64,000 nt of DNA, from contig WTGX01000004.1 of assembly GCA_011523385.1 (NCBI GenBank), forward strand, positions 186,001-250,000. Reading direction: 5' to 3'. The number at the start of each line of letters is the position of its first letter. The first letter of the stretch is position 1. This stretch comes from Nitrospira sp. (lineage in GTDB: Bacteria; Nitrospirota; Nitrospiria; Nitrospirales; UBA8639). A program made the translations under genes and the position numbers. Under the pieces are notes generated by a model, which ran no database searches, was not told where the DNA came from, and saw only the letters and a program-made list of their open reading frames with translations. Of the stretch, positions 34,961 to 45,892 are shown piece after piece.

Positions 34961-35536
34961 TTATTTGTATGTCTTATTAAACTCCTCGACGACTTCGTTG
35001 GTGATATCCATCCCTTTGGCCGAGTAAATCACGATTTGCATGATGGCTTCATTGCCCTTATCGATGACCAAAGAAAATCCACGTCGTTCCGCGACGGTTT
35101 TGGTTGCCCCTTCGATTTTCTTCATGTAATCCACCATCAAATTTTTCTGTTTTTCCTGCACTTCCTGCTGAAACGTTTGTCGCCGCCTTTGATATTCTTG
35201 AATCTTGCCTTGCACTGTTTCCCGTAAGACTTGCGTCTCGGTCTCGCTCCGGGCCGTGCCGCCCTGGAGTTGCTGTTCGAGTTTCTGTATTTCCGCTTCG
35301 TCGGTTTCCAACAGTTTCTGACGAACCATCACGTGTTCCTTTAAGGTCGCCAGCGCCTTTTGCCCGGCGTTGGAATTTTCCAAAACCGCTTGGGGATCGA
35401 TGACGCCTATCTGAATTGATTCCTCTGCAAAGGCGGAGGGGAGGCCACAAAACAGGATTTGGATCATGAACCATCCCAGCAGGGAGATGATCACCGTGCT
35501 GCGTTTATGTAAAGTAAGCTGATGACGTTCTTGCAT
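34961..35536 (-). CDS. Skp/OmpH-family periplasmic chaperone
   Basis: A 191-residue exported protein: signal peptide, then SIQIGVIDPQAVLENSNAG, a long coiled coil (about 60-140, rich in Glu/Gln/Arg) and a C-terminal IDKGNEAIMQIVIYSAKGMDIT strand region. This is the OmpH/Skp layout; such trimers hold unfolded outer-membrane proteins. The start at 35536 has AAGGAG upstream. Unlike in many bacteria it is not next to bamA or lpxD here. Confidence 0.9.
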   Translation of the reverse strand: MQERHQLTLHKRSTVIISLLGWFMIQILFCGLPSAFAEESIQIGVIDPQAVLENSNAGQKALATLKEHVMVRQKLLETDEAEIQKLEQQLQGGTARSETETQVLRETVQGKIQEYQRRRQTFQQEVQEKQKNLMVDYMKKIEGATKTVAERRGFSLVIDKGNEAIMQIVIYSAKGMDITNEVVEEFNKTYK

Positions 35537-35677
35537 AAGACGGAACTCCTTCCTCAAAACAGGTAATGGTCGGTAAGGGAAAACGAGAGACGTTCTGGAA
35601 GCGAACGGTCTTATGAATAAGGCTATTCATTGAGACTGGGTGCTGTCAAGAGGAGGGTCTCCGGGAATGCTTGAAAA

Positions 35678-36061
35678 TCAGGTGGCGGAACCCGAAGAGG
35701 AACTTGAAGATGAACTCGAAGATGCCGGATTCGATGGAGAAGATGCGGGGGCGGGTGCCGTTGTTTCAGAGCTGGCCCCGGATTCGCTTTTGGCTGTGAC
35801 GTTTTCCGGCTCGCCGCCTGGTTTGTCCGTGGCTTCCTTGGCCGGGCTCTCAGGTTGTTTTGCTTGGCTGGGATCTTTCAGTTTGTTTGAGTAATCCGTC
35901 ACGTACCAGCCGCTTCCCTTGAACATAATGCCGGGAGCCGATATGAGTTTTCGAACCCCTTTGCCACACCGTATGCATTTGTCGATCAACGGATCGGAAA
36001 ATTTTTGCCGGACTTCGAATTGATGGTGACAGGCTTCACATTTATATTCGTAAAGGGGCAT
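35678..36061 (-). CDS. FmdB-family zinc-ribbon protein with serine-rich tail
   Basis: A 127-residue protein whose N-terminus (MPLYEYKCEACHHQFEV, DKCIRCG) is the FmdB/CxxC zinc-ribbon regulator domain. After about residue 65 it becomes low-complexity, with Pro/Ala/Ser and an 11-serine run near the C-terminus. The tail is unusual in length for the family. It lies 74 bases after the aminotransferase gene on the same strand. Confidence 0.88.
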   Translation of the reverse strand: MPLYEYKCEACHHQFEVRQKFSDPLIDKCIRCGKGVRKLISAPGIMFKGSGWYVTDYSNKLKDPSQAKQPESPAKEATDKPGGEPENVTAKSESGASSETTAPAPASSPSNPASSSSSSSSSSGSAT

Positions 36062-36134
36062 TGCGATCCTCTCGTGTCACAACTTTTCTCCGTTCAATAA
36101 TGTTTTTATCGGCAAAGTCAAGGCGCTTTGGAAC

Positions 36135-37328
36135 TTACGTCAGGGCCCGAATAGCCATTTCGACCCTTTTGAGTCCTCGCTCGATTGCCTCCAGCGTGGG
36201 AGTATAGGTCAACCGCAGATGGTGCGGGCTTCCGAACGGATTGCCGGGCACACAGGCCACGTGCGCTTCGTGTAATAAGTAGGTGGCCAGGTCCGCTGAG
36301 GTCGTGATGGTCCCATTGGCATGTTGTTTGCCCAAGATTCCCGAAACGTTGGGAAAGACGTAAAAGGCTCCGGCAGGGGTCGGACAGGTGACGCCGGGCA
36401 TTGCGTTCAACGTGTCAACCATGAGGCGACGTTTGGGTGTGAGATCCGCCAGCAACTCTTTGAAAAATGGAGTCCCGTCCCGGAGGGCGGCCACCGCGGC
36501 CTTTTGGGAAATCGACGTGGGATTCGACGTGCTTTGGCTTTGAATGACCGACATCGCGGCGATTAACGCTTTCGGTCCGCCCGCGTAGCCGATTCGCCAT
36601 CCCGTCATGGAAAACGCCTTGGACACGCCGTTGACCACAAGCGTCTGATCGGCGATTTCGGGTGCGGCGGACACGATGCTCATGAACGGGGGTTCTCCAT
36701 AGACGAGTTGTTCGTAGATTTCATCGGAAATCACGAGAAAGCCGTGACGTTTGGCCACGTCGGCCACGGCTTCAAGGGTCTTCCGGGTATGCAGCGCCCC
36801 GGTTGGGTTGGACGGGCTGTTCAGGATTAGCGCCTTGGTGCGGGGGGTGACTTTGGCCTCCAATTGTTTCGGATCAAGGGCATATCCATCGCCTTCCCTG
36901 GTCTCCAGGATCACGGGTTGCCCATCGGCCAGACTGACAATATCGGGATAGGATACCCAATAGGGAGCGGGGATGATGACTTCGTCCCCGGGATCCAAGA
37001 GGGCTTGCGCAGCGTTGTACAGGGTATGCTTGGCCCCGCAGGACACCAGGATTTGCGATTTGTCGTAGTGGGTGCCTTGGTCCCGGGAAAATTTGTCAAT
37101 GATGGCCTGCTTGAGTTCGTCGATGCCCGAGGCGGGTGTGTATTTGGTAAACCCGTCCGTGATGGCTGCCTTGGCCGCTGCTTTCACGACTTCCGGCGTG
37201 TCGACGGCCGGTTCTCCGGCGGAAAAATTCACAACGTCCACGCCGTGGGCCGCCATGGATTTAGCCGTTGCTGAAACGTTCAAGGTTGCCGACGGGACAA
37301 TGCGGGTGGTACGGGCGGCCAGTTTCAT
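36135..37328 (-). CDS. aspC: Aspartate/aromatic aminotransferase, class I
   Basis: A 397-residue PLP enzyme of the aspartate aminotransferase Ib type. The Schiff-base lysine is Lys237 in NGVSKAFSMTGWRIG; NSPSNPTG and the terminal NPFGSPHHLRLTY arginine region bind substrate carboxylates. It makes aspartate or glutamate by transamination, possibly prephenate too. It overlaps coaD by 4 bases and is the last of rsmD-coaD-aspC. Confidence 0.93.
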   Translation of the reverse strand: MKLAARTTRIVPSATLNVSATAKSMAAHGVDVVNFSAGEPAVDTPEVVKAAAKAAITDGFTKYTPASGIDELKQAIIDKFSRDQGTHYDKSQILVSCGAKHTLYNAAQALLDPGDEVIIPAPYWVSYPDIVSLADGQPVILETREGDGYALDPKQLEAKVTPRTKALILNSPSNPTGALHTRKTLEAVADVAKRHGFLVISDEIYEQLVYGEPPFMSIVSAAPEIADQTLVVNGVSKAFSMTGWRIGYAGGPKALIAAMSVIQSQSTSNPTSISQKAAVAALRDGTPFFKELLADLTPKRRLMVDTLNAMPGVTCPTPAGAFYVFPNVSGILGKQHANGTITTSADLATYLLHEAHVACVPGNPFGSPHHLRLTYTPTLEAIERGLKRVEMAIRALT

Positions 37329-37813
37329 GGTGATGGATGTCCGTACTTTTCGCGAAGGTGTTTGGCCACCTCGGGGATGAGAAACGCCTCCAACTCGCCG
37401 CCGAACAAGGCCAGTTCTTTGACGATGCTTGACGTCAAATACGAATATTCTTCGCTTGGCATCAGGAAGACCGTTTCCAGGCGTTCATCGAGCTTACGAT
37501 TGAGCAAGGCCATTTGAAACTCGTGCTCAAAGTCCGATACCGCGCGTAATCCTCGAATAATGGCATGGGCGCCTCGCTGCCGTACGTATTCCACCAACAG
37601 GCCGTTGAATGATTCCACCTCTACGTTGGGAAATTCCTTCGTGGCGATTTTCGCCAGTTCGACTCGTTCTTCGAGAGAGAGGAGCGCTCCTTTACGCGGG
37701 TTGGGAGCCACAGCCACGACCAGCCGGTCGAAGATGCTCAGACTGCGACTGACAATGTCCGTGTGTCCACGGGTAATGGGATCGAAGGTGCCCGGATAGA
37801 CGGCTAGTCGCAT
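37325..37813 (-). CDS. coaD: Phosphopantetheine adenylyltransferase
   Basis: A 162-residue nucleotidyltransferase, fourth step of coenzyme A synthesis. TFDPITRGHTDIV carries the HxGH-type ATP site, RGLRAVSDFEHEFQMALLNR and YSYLTSSIVKELA are family hallmarks. It overlaps rsmD by 10 bases and aspC by 4. Confidence 0.97.
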   Translation of the reverse strand: MRLAVYPGTFDPITRGHTDIVSRSLSIFDRLVVAVAPNPRKGALLSLEERVELAKIATKEFPNVEVESFNGLLVEYVRQRGAHAIIRGLRAVSDFEHEFQMALLNRKLDERLETVFLMPSEEYSYLTSSIVKELALFGGELEAFLIPEVAKHLREKYGHPSP

Positions 37814-38379
37814 GTCGCCTCCGCGGCAGGTTGATAGAAGGTGAGCATGGTGTCGCCGTATCGGGACTGACGAGTCTGTACGAGATCTCCGGTTCCGTCC
37901 GGGACTGCGTGTTTGAAGAAATGTTCAAGAACCAGCGTCCCTTGAGGAGCGATTTTTCCGCTCACGCTCAGTTGTTCGAGCAATCGGGGCAGGTCGGTGC
38001 CGTGGTACGGCGGATCCACAAAGATAAGATCGAACGTCGGCGGTTCGCCGAACGATGGTGGTGACGTGAGAAACGTCTCAACGTCTTGGGAGATGATCAG
38101 GCATTGGTTGTGATAGCCGCACCGGGCGATGTTTTCGCAAAGGATTCGTGATGAGGCGACGTCGTTGTCCACAAAGACGGCCTGGTGGGCTCCACGACTC
38201 AAGGACTCGAGTCCCAAGGCCCCGGTGCCGGCATAGAGATCCAACACGCGCGCACCTTCTATGTGATGGGCCAGGATCGACAATAAGGCTTCGCGGACCC
38301 GGGCCGAAGTCGGTCGAAGATCCTGTCCGTCGGGTTCCTTGAGACGACGCCCTTTTTGTATGCCGGCAACGATGCGCAT
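37804..38379 (-). CDS. rsmD: 16S rRNA (guanine966-N2)-methyltransferase
   Basis: A 191-residue SAM-dependent methyltransferase. RPTSARVREALLSIL, VLDLYAGTGALGLESLSRGA (SAM loop) and the catalytic FVDPPYHG identify RsmD. The start at 38379 is chosen because AAGGAA precedes it. The rsmD-coaD order with overlap is widespread. Confidence 0.96.
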   Translation of the reverse strand: MRIVAGIQKGRRLKEPDGQDLRPTSARVREALLSILAHHIEGARVLDLYAGTGALGLESLSRGAHQAVFVDNDVASSRILCENIARCGYHNQCLIISQDVETFLTSPPSFGEPPTFDLIFVDPPYHGTDLPRLLEQLSVSGKIAPQGTLVLEHFFKHAVPDGTGDLVQTRQSRYGDTMLTFYQPAAEATCD

Positions 38380-38517
38380 GGATGTTCCTTCTGAACAAAA
38401 AAGTAGCATACTGCTTTTTCGAGCGGCAAGATACGCTCAGGCGCCGCCGCTTTGATAATATGTGAAGGTTCGGTCTAATATGCATATGCGTGCGACGAAC
38501 GCCGTCGAAGGCTTCCG

Positions 38518-39270
38518 GTGAGAGACGGTCAGGAAGAGATGGACGAGAAACCCGTACAAGGTATTCTGCATTGGCCGAAAGGCGAACGGCCCCGCGAGCG
38601 ATTGTTGGAAGAAGGTCCGGAATCGCTGACGGAGGCGCAACTGCTGGCTGTCTTGCTTCGCGTGGGCAGGCACAAGACGTCGGCCGTCGGAGTCGGTAGA
38701 GATCTGCTGAAACACGTGGGTGGGTTGCAGGGGTTGGCCAATCGGAGCGTCCGGGAGCTTTGTGCCGTCCCGGGCATCGGTCCGGCCAAGGTGGCCCAGA
38801 TCATGGCGGCCATCGAGCTGGGGAAACGCGTACTGGCGACTCCGCTGACAAAGGGGACAGTGATTATCAACAGTCGAACGGTCTTCGAACATTACTATCC
38901 CTTGTTGCGGGATTTACGCCGCGAGATTTTTAAGGTGATTCTTCTTGATGCCAAACACGCGGTCATTCGCGAAAAGACCGTGTCCGAAGGGAGTTTGACG
39001 AGCAGCCTGGTGCATCCGCGCGAGGTGTTCAATGAAGCCGTGCGCGAGTCGGCGGCGGCCGTGATCTTTTTACATAATCATCCGAGTGGGGATCCCAAGC
39101 CCAGCAAAGAAGACCGGGCGTTAACCGCACGCTTGCAGGATGCCGGAGACATTCTCGGTGTGCAGGTGCTGGACCATGTCATCATTGGTGACGGACGCTA
39201 CGTCTCTTTCGCCGATGAAGGATGGATGTCGACGCCCGGGGCTGCACTTTCGAGCAGACACTGGCGTTGA
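38518..39270 (+). CDS. radC: RadC-family JAMM-domain protein
   Basis: A 250-residue protein (243 if ATG 38539 is used). N-terminal helix-hairpin-helix (LCAVPGIGPAKVAQIMAA) and C-terminal MPN/JAB domain with HNHPSGDPKPSKED, the zinc motif. Its historic assignment to DNA repair is doubtful; the biochemical role is unknown. It diverges from rsmD. Confidence 0.93.
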   Translation: MRDGQEEMDEKPVQGILHWPKGERPRERLLEEGPESLTEAQLLAVLLRVGRHKTSAVGVGRDLLKHVGGLQGLANRSVRELCAVPGIGPAKVAQIMAAIELGKRVLATPLTKGTVIINSRTVFEHYYPLLRDLRREIFKVILLDAKHAVIREKTVSEGSLTSSLVHPREVFNEAVRESAAAVIFLHNHPSGDPKPSKEDRALTARLQDAGDILGVQVLDHVIIGDGRYVSFADEGWMSTPGAALSSRHWR

Positions 39271-39430
39271 CGAAACCCCATGCCTGCGAGAAGTTGGCGG
39301 TTGCCTGGTGGCGTTCTTCCGTAGCGTTCCGGCGCCCATCAAACTCTTTGTAGTATTTCGGCCTTAAATGGTATAATCCTTTCCCTGTTGTGAGAAGAAT
39401 GCCAACCTGGAAAGAAGAAGAGCCTCGTTG

Positions 39431-39727
39431 ATGAGTATCGAGATGAGTCAAGTGGAGCACGTGGCGGAACTTGCGCGGCTTCAACTGAGCCGTGAGGAAC
39501 TGGAGCGGTTGAGCACCCAACTGAGTCGCATTTTGACCTATATGGAGGAGTTGAACGCCGCTGATACGGGTGGGGTTCCCGGGACGACGTCGGTGGTGGC
39601 GGATGACGCCAACGTGTTGCGTGAAGATGAGGTTCAACCGTCGCTGTCACGAGATCAGGCGTTGAGCAACGCGCCGGAAGCGGTCGATGGCCTTTTTCAG
39701 GTGCCGCAGATTATCAGTGATCGGTAA
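39431..39727 (+). CDS. gatC: Asp/Glu-tRNA amidotransferase subunit C
   Basis: A 98-residue GatC: VEHVAELARLQLSREELERL, LSRILTYMEELNAADT, LREDEVQPSLSRDQALSNAP. It stabilises the GatA-GatB complex that makes Gln-tRNA and Asn-tRNA. ATG 39443 is an alternative start. panD lies between it and gatA, an unusual break in the operon. Confidence 0.95.
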   Translation: MSIEMSQVEHVAELARLQLSREELERLSTQLSRILTYMEELNAADTGGVPGTTSVVADDANVLREDEVQPSLSRDQALSNAPEAVDGLFQVPQIISDR

Positions 39728-39748
39728 TCGGAGAAAGTCGAGGATATC

Positions 39749-40105
39749 ATGTTACGACAGATGTTACGGGCGAAAATCCATCGGGCGGTGGTCACGGATG
39801 CCTGTTTGGAATATGAGGGCAGTCTGACGGTCGATGAGGATCTATTGGACGCGGCCGGCATTTTGCCCTATGAACTCGTGATGGTCTCGAATTTGAACAA
39901 TGGGGAGCGGTTCACGACCTATGCGATTAATGGAAAAAGGGGATCGGGCGAAGTCGTGCTCAATGGTCCCACGGCCAGAAAAGGCGTGACTGGAGATCGT
40001 GTCATCATTTTTTGTTATGAATATTACAATGATGACGAAGCCAAGCATCATAGCCCGCGAATCATTCAAGTCGACGACGGCAATCGAATCGCCAATTGTT
40101 CCTGA
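39749..40105 (+). CDS. panD: Aspartate 1-decarboxylase proenzyme
   Basis: A 118-residue pyruvoyl enzyme precursor making beta-alanine for pantothenate. MLRQMLRAKIHRAVVTDACL, then the self-cleavage site Gly24-Ser25 in EYEGSLTVDEDLL; NNGERFTTYAI and NGPTARKGVTGDRVIIF are conserved. It is inserted between gatC and gatA, 21 bases after gatC. Confidence 0.97.
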   Translation: MLRQMLRAKIHRAVVTDACLEYEGSLTVDEDLLDAAGILPYELVMVSNLNNGERFTTYAINGKRGSGEVVLNGPTARKGVTGDRVIIFCYEYYNDDEAKHHSPRIIQVDDGNRIANCS

Positions 40106-40164
40106 TACCGAACGCGGCGGCCGGTCGTCGCTTCTTCCCGCACTTGTAACCCCGTTTTATAGCC

Positions 40165-41634
40165 ATGTCACTTGTTAAATGTACCCTGAAAGAGCTTCAG
40201 GATCGCTTTACGCGCGGGGACGCCAGCGCCGTGGAGATCGTCCGTGCGTACTTCCTGCGGATCAGCGTCGTGGAGTCGAAGGTCAAAGCCTATATCACGC
40301 TGAACGACAAAGAGACCATGTTGTCTCAGGCCGAAGCGCTGGATCACGCGTTGAGCACGTGGAGAAAAACCGAGCCAATGATGGCGATGCCGATTGCCGT
40401 CAAGGATAACATTTGCACGGAAGGCCTGCCGACGACGTGCGGGTCGCGCATCCTGGGAGGCTTCGTTCCGCCATACTCCGCGACCGCGGTGGACGCGTTA
40501 CGGGCGCAACAATACTTTCTGATCGGCAAAACCAATTTGGATGAATTCGGGATGGGTTCCTCCACGGAATATTCGGCTTTTGGCGCGAGTCGAAATCCTT
40601 GGAATCTTTCCCATGTGCCTGGCGGCTCGAGTGGCGGCTCGGCTGCGGCCGTGGCTGCCGATGAATGCGTGGCCGCCCTGGGAACGGATACCGGTGGGTC
40701 GATCCGCCAGCCGGCCGCTTGTTGCGGGGTGGTTGGGCTGAAACCGACGTATGGACGCGTGTCCCGGTACGGGCTCATTGCGTTTGCCTCTTCCCTGGAT
40801 CAAATCGGGCCCATTACCAAGGACGTCATGGATGCCGCGTTGATGTTGAACGTGCTTGCCGGCCACGATACCCGGGATTCGACCTCCGCGGACAAAGCCG
40901 TTCCCGATTTTACGCGAGTGTTCAAAAAGAAGGACGTCAAAAAACTGAAAATCGGCGTCCCCTTGGAATTTTTTGCGGAAGGCTTGGACGAAGAAGTTTA
41001 CGACGCCGTGGGCGAAGCGCTCGCCGTGCTGGAAGATTTGGGCGGGACGATGGAAGAGGTCTCGCTCCCGCATACGGGAGTGGCGGTGGCGACCTACTAT
41101 ATTGTGGCGACGGCGGAGGCGAGTTCCAACCTGGCTCGTTATGACGGCGTCAAGTATGGATTCCGGGCTAAGGAAAGTTCCGACCTTCTGGAGATGTACC
41201 GGGCCACGAGACAGGAAGGCTTCGGACCGGAAGTAAAACGCCGGATCATGTTGGGCACCTATGCGTTGAGTAGCGGGTATTATGATGCGTATTATGCCAA
41301 GGCCCAAGCGGTGCGGACCCTGATTCGAGAGGATTTCGATCGGGTCTTTCAGGACGTGGATTTGCTCGTGACCCCCGTGATGCCGACCCCGGCGTTTCAA
41401 CTCGGTGAAAAAATCGAAGATCCTTTGCAAATGTATTTGTCGGATCTGTATACCATCTCCGCGAGTTTGGCCGGGATTCCGGCGATTTCCTTGCCTTGCG
41501 GGTTCAGCCGGAAAGGGTTGCCGATCGGCATGCAAATTTTGGGTCGCCCCTTTGAAGAAGACGTCGTGCTTCGGGCTGCACGGGCGTATGAATTGGCAAC
41601 GGACTGGCGTAAAAAACGACCACGTATTCGATAA
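40165..41634 (+). CDS. gatA: Asp/Glu-tRNA amidotransferase subunit A
   Basis: A 489-residue amidase-signature enzyme. The Ser-cisSer-Lys triad is visible: Lys80 in IAVKDN, Ser155/156 in GGSSGGSAAAV, Ser179 in TGGSIRQPA. It releases ammonia from glutamine for transfer to Glu-tRNA(Gln)/Asp-tRNA(Asn). Followed after 28 bases by the DUF948 gene. Confidence 0.98.
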   Translation: MSLVKCTLKELQDRFTRGDASAVEIVRAYFLRISVVESKVKAYITLNDKETMLSQAEALDHALSTWRKTEPMMAMPIAVKDNICTEGLPTTCGSRILGGFVPPYSATAVDALRAQQYFLIGKTNLDEFGMGSSTEYSAFGASRNPWNLSHVPGGSSGGSAAAVAADECVAALGTDTGGSIRQPAACCGVVGLKPTYGRVSRYGLIAFASSLDQIGPITKDVMDAALMLNVLAGHDTRDSTSADKAVPDFTRVFKKKDVKKLKIGVPLEFFAEGLDEEVYDAVGEALAVLEDLGGTMEEVSLPHTGVAVATYYIVATAEASSNLARYDGVKYGFRAKESSDLLEMYRATRQEGFGPEVKRRIMLGTYALSSGYYDAYYAKAQAVRTLIREDFDRVFQDVDLLVTPVMPTPAFQLGEKIEDPLQMYLSDLYTISASLAGIPAISLPCGFSRKGLPIGMQILGRPFEEDVVLRAARAYELATDWRKKRPRIR

Positions 41635-41662
41635 GGGAACCCCTGATTCAGGAAGGTGACTT

Positions 41663-42052
41663 ATGCTTGAGGTAGCTGCCGTGATCATTGCTCTGGCTTT
41701 TGTGGTCCTTGTGGGAGTGCTCATTCCGACTGTGCTTCAATTGCGAAAGGCCGCCCTGCAAGCCGAGCGATTACTGTTGCAGGTGAGTGCCGAGTTGCCG
41801 GAGATTCTGAAGGATCTGAGGCAGACGAACGAGAACGTCCGGGTCATGTCCACGCAAGCCCGGGAAGGCGTGGACCGGGCATCGGTTCTGATGAATGCCA
41901 TTGGTCACGTGGGTGAGACGGTCAACCGGGTCCACGGAGTATTTCGTGGAAAAGGTCTGACGTTCATCAAAAGTCTGGCCGAGGCGGTCGTGGGCCTGAA
42001 AGCCGTGGCCCTCACTTTAAAAAATCGTGCGCAAAAAAAGGAGGAAAGGTAA
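41663..42052 (+). CDS. DUF948 membrane-anchored protein
   Basis: A 129-residue protein with an N-terminal membrane helix (VAAVIIALAFVVLVGVLIPTV) and an amphipathic helical remainder (ILKDLRQTNENVRVMSTQA). DUF948 proteins resemble general-stress proteins of Firmicutes and often pair with YtxH, as here: the next start follows the stop at once. Confidence 0.88.
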   Translation: MLEVAAVIIALAFVVLVGVLIPTVLQLRKAALQAERLLLQVSAELPEILKDLRQTNENVRVMSTQAREGVDRASVLMNAIGHVGETVNRVHGVFRGKGLTFIKSLAEAVVGLKAVALTLKNRAQKKEER

Positions 42053-42418
42053 ATGGGAAACAATCATGATTCATCCGGCAACGTGGCGCTGGCTTTTTTG
42101 AGCGGCATCGCGTCAATCGGCACGGTGATGATGGCGTTTTTAGGCGGGATGACGTGTGGCGCCGTGGCGGCCTTGTTGTTGGCTCCGCAAACCGGCAGGG
42201 ACTCGCGAGAAACCGTACGTCGTCTTGCGCGTCGCGTGGGCGACGACGTCCGGGATTTTTCGGAAAAAGCCACGGAAACCTGGGGTGACGTGATGATCAA
42301 GGGCCGAGAGTTGTTGAATGAGGCCGAGACGGTCGTCAAGGACGCCGTGGACGCCGGCCGGGAGTCGGTGCAGCACATGCGGAACTCCTCTTCGGAAGAA
42401 TCCGATACGTCACGGTGA
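42053..42418 (+). CDS. YtxH-domain protein
   Basis: A 121-residue protein with one membrane segment (residues 20-45, ending [14 protein letters not shown], the YtxH signature) and a long amphipathic helix. Function unknown, stress-linked in other bacteria. Its stop overlaps the gatB GTG (GTGA). Confidence 0.88.
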   Translation: MGNNHDSSGNVALAFLSGIASIGTVMMAFLGGMTCGAVAALLLAPQTGRDSRETVRRLARRVGDDVRDFSEKATETWGDVMIKGRELLNEAETVVKDAVDAGRESVQHMRNSSSEESDTSR

Positions 42419-43839
42419 CGTTCGAGACGGTCATTGGGCTGGAGGTTCACGCGCAACTCCGAACGCAGTCGAAGATGTTCTGCGGCTGTGCGACGGAGTT
42501 CGGGTTGCCTGCCAACACCCGAACGTGTCCCGTGTGTCTGGGATTGCCCGGTGCGTTGCCGGTCGTGAACAAACGTGCCGTGGAAATGGCGGTTCGGACG
42601 GGATTGGCGTTGAATTGTACCGTTCGGACGACGAACCAATTTGCCCGAAAGAATTATTTTTACCCGGACCTGCCGAAGGGCTACCAAATCTCCCAGTATG
42701 ACCGGCCCATTTGCGAGAATGGCTGGCTGGAGTTGCAGGTCAACGGGACGTCCAGGAAGGTCAGAATCCGTCGAGCGCACTTGGAAGAAGACGCGGGGAA
42801 AAACATTCACGCGGATGCCGGCAGTCTCGTCGATCTGAATCGAGCGGGGACGCCGTTGATTGAAATTGTGACCGAACCCGATATGCGCTCGGCAGACGAA
42901 GTCGTCTCGTATTTGAAGTCCCTGCGGGACGTGTTGATGTATATCGACGTCTGCGACGGCAACATGGAACAGGGCAGTCTGCGCTGTGAACCCAACCTTT
43001 CATTGAGGCCCGCGGGATCCGATGAATTGGGGACCAAGGTGGAACTCAAAAATATCAACTCGTTCAAGTTCGTCAAAGACGCCGTTGAATATGAAATCAA
43101 ACGGCAGACCAACGTTCTCAGCGAGGGAGGAACGATCGGCCAGGAAACCCGGTTGTGGGATATCGATCGCGGCCAAACCGCGGTCATGAGAAGTAAGGAA
43201 GAAGCTCATGATTATCGGTATTTCCCCGATCCCGATCTCGTTCCGCTTGTCATTTCCGGGGAGTGGATCGAGGAACTGCGAGCCACGATTCAGGAATTAC
43301 CCAAGGATCGTCACCGGCGGTTTCTCCGGGATTACGGGTTGCCGGATTATGATGCCGGCGTGCTCACGAGTTCACGGGCCTTAGCCGACTATTTTGAGGC
43401 TTGTGTCACGTTGTTTGCAGAACCCAAACTCATCAGCAACTTTCTCATGAGTGAATTTCTGCGTGAACTGCATCAAGCCGGGACGACCGTGGAATCTTCC
43501 CCCGTGTCTCCGGAACGGTTGGTGGGGTTGTTGCAATTGGTGCACGATGACACCATCAGTTTGAAAGTCGCCAAGGAGATTTTTCCCGAACTCTACGCCG
43601 GCGGCAAATCGGCGGCGCAACTTGTCGAAGAAAAGGGGCTCCGGCAACTGTCTGACGAAGGGGAATTGCTGTCCTTGATCGATGCGGTTATCGAGCAGCA
43701 TCCCGCTCAAGTGGCCCAATATCGAGGAGGCAAAGAAACGGTGATCGGGTTCCTGGTCGGCCAGGCAATGAAACGTTCCGGGGGCAAAGCCAATCCCCAA
43801 AAAGTGAATGCGTTGTTCAAGACGCGGCTTTCGCAATAG
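42415..43839 (+). CDS. gatB: Asp/Glu-tRNA amidotransferase subunit B
   Basis: A 474-residue GatB with GTG start overlapping ytxH by 4 bases. [48 protein letters not shown] and EEDAGKNIH are signature segments; a zinc site is formed by the cysteines (CGCATEF, CPVC). It activates and amidates the mischarged tRNA with GatA and GatC. Confidence 0.98.
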   Translation: MTFETVIGLEVHAQLRTQSKMFCGCATEFGLPANTRTCPVCLGLPGALPVVNKRAVEMAVRTGLALNCTVRTTNQFARKNYFYPDLPKGYQISQYDRPICENGWLELQVNGTSRKVRIRRAHLEEDAGKNIHADAGSLVDLNRAGTPLIEIVTEPDMRSADEVVSYLKSLRDVLMYIDVCDGNMEQGSLRCEPNLSLRPAGSDELGTKVELKNINSFKFVKDAVEYEIKRQTNVLSEGGTIGQETRLWDIDRGQTAVMRSKEEAHDYRYFPDPDLVPLVISGEWIEELRATIQELPKDRHRRFLRDYGLPDYDAGVLTSSRALADYFEACVTLFAEPKLISNFLMSEFLRELHQAGTTVESSPVSPERLVGLLQLVHDDTISLKVAKEIFPELYAGGKSAAQLVEEKGLRQLSDEGELLSLIDAVIEQHPAQVAQYRGGKETVIGFLVGQAMKRSGGKANPQKVNALFKTRLSQ

Positions 43840-43888
43840 CATCGGGTGCCGTCGCTGACAATTTCTGCTGGTGCCTGCTGTGCCCCGG

Positions 43889-44016
43889 TTCCCCTCCTTT
43901 GTAAGGAGGGGTGAGGGGAGGTAGAGGTTATGCTCAGGGAGGCGAACCCACATGCCCTATGGACGTCCAACTCTACCCCACCTGACCTCCCCTTACAAAG
44001 GAGAGGAAAAGGGCTG
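43889..44016. repeat. Paired inverted copies of the CCCCTCCTTTG repeat
   Basis: One copy (43891-43926, hairpin CCCCTCCTTTG...AAGGAGGGG then GGGGAGGTAGAG) faces a second, inverted copy (43971-44006, ending CTTACAAAGGAGAGG). Together they form a stem of about 35 bases around 45 bases, between gatB and eno; eno therefore has little unrepeated upstream DNA. Confidence 0.75.
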
Positions 44017-44052
44017 GATACGTATTTACAGGTGGCAAATCTGCGTGAGTGA

Positions 44053-45342
<1,290 letters not shown>

Positions 45343-45343
45343 C

Positions 45344-45670
45344 GTGGTTCGCCGGAACCGACAACTGAAGAAGCCGGGTCGCTGGTCCGTTCTACGATCG
45401 CTGGGTTATCCTTTGGGTCTCAGCATTGGGATCGTGCTGTGCGTGGTGTGGACGTTGCAGGGAACGGGGTTGCCACAGTATTGGATGATGACCCAGGAAC
45501 TTGATAGAACGCAGGAGGAAATTATCTCGCTGGAGCACGCGAACGCCGCGCTTCGCGAGGAAATCCATCATCTGGAATCCGATCTCTTTACCTTGGAAAC
45601 GTTGGCGCGGGAGCGGTTGGGGTACGTGAAGGAAGGAGAAATGGTCTATCAATTCGTCGAATCGCCGTAG
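45344..45670 (+). CDS. ftsB: FtsB/DivIC-family cell-division protein
   Basis: A 108-residue bitopic membrane protein: basic N-terminus, one membrane helix (GYPLGLSIGIVLCVVWTLQG) and a periplasmic coiled coil (ELDRTQEEIISLEHANAALREEI) ending RERLGYVKEGEMVY, the septum-formation-initiator signature. It starts one base after eno, the same arrangement as in many Proteobacteria. GTG start. Confidence 0.9.
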   Translation: MVRRNRQLKKPGRWSVLRSLGYPLGLSIGIVLCVVWTLQGTGLPQYWMMTQELDRTQEEIISLEHANAALREEIHHLESDLFTLETLARERLGYVKEGEMVYQFVESP

Positions 45671-45739
45671 ACGCCAATGAGTGAACCATGCATCGATAGA
45701 ATGATAGAGAAGCGACCTTGCGTGGTCCTGCATGCCGGT

Positions 45740-45830
45740 TCCTCCCCTTTGTAACCAACTCTCTACCTCCCCCAACCCCTCTCCCCGATTAAAAACGTCG
45801 AGGACAGGCTTGCAAAGGAGGGGAGGAAAG
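45740..45830. repeat. CCCCTCCTTTG repeat with a second repeat nested inside
   Basis: Outer arms CCTCCCCTTTG (45741) and CAAAGGAGGGGAGG (to 45826). Within it, CCCGATTAAAAACGTCGAGG (45784-45803) is a copy of the family also seen at 59634 and 63209. It occupies most of the ftsB-era gap. Confidence 0.7.
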
Positions 45831-45892
45831 AAAGGCCTCGTCTCCTTTGGGAGAGCGGGAGGCATAAAATCTTTTGGTTGATTGGTTGCGTC

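Noticed and set aside
35640-35894. Acidic plus-strand frame (EEELEDELEDAG)
   Set aside because: It is the reverse complement of the serine run of the FmdB-like gene.
40498-41724. Minus-strand 408-codon open frame
   Set aside because: Antisense to gatA, which is unmistakable; no family resemblance.
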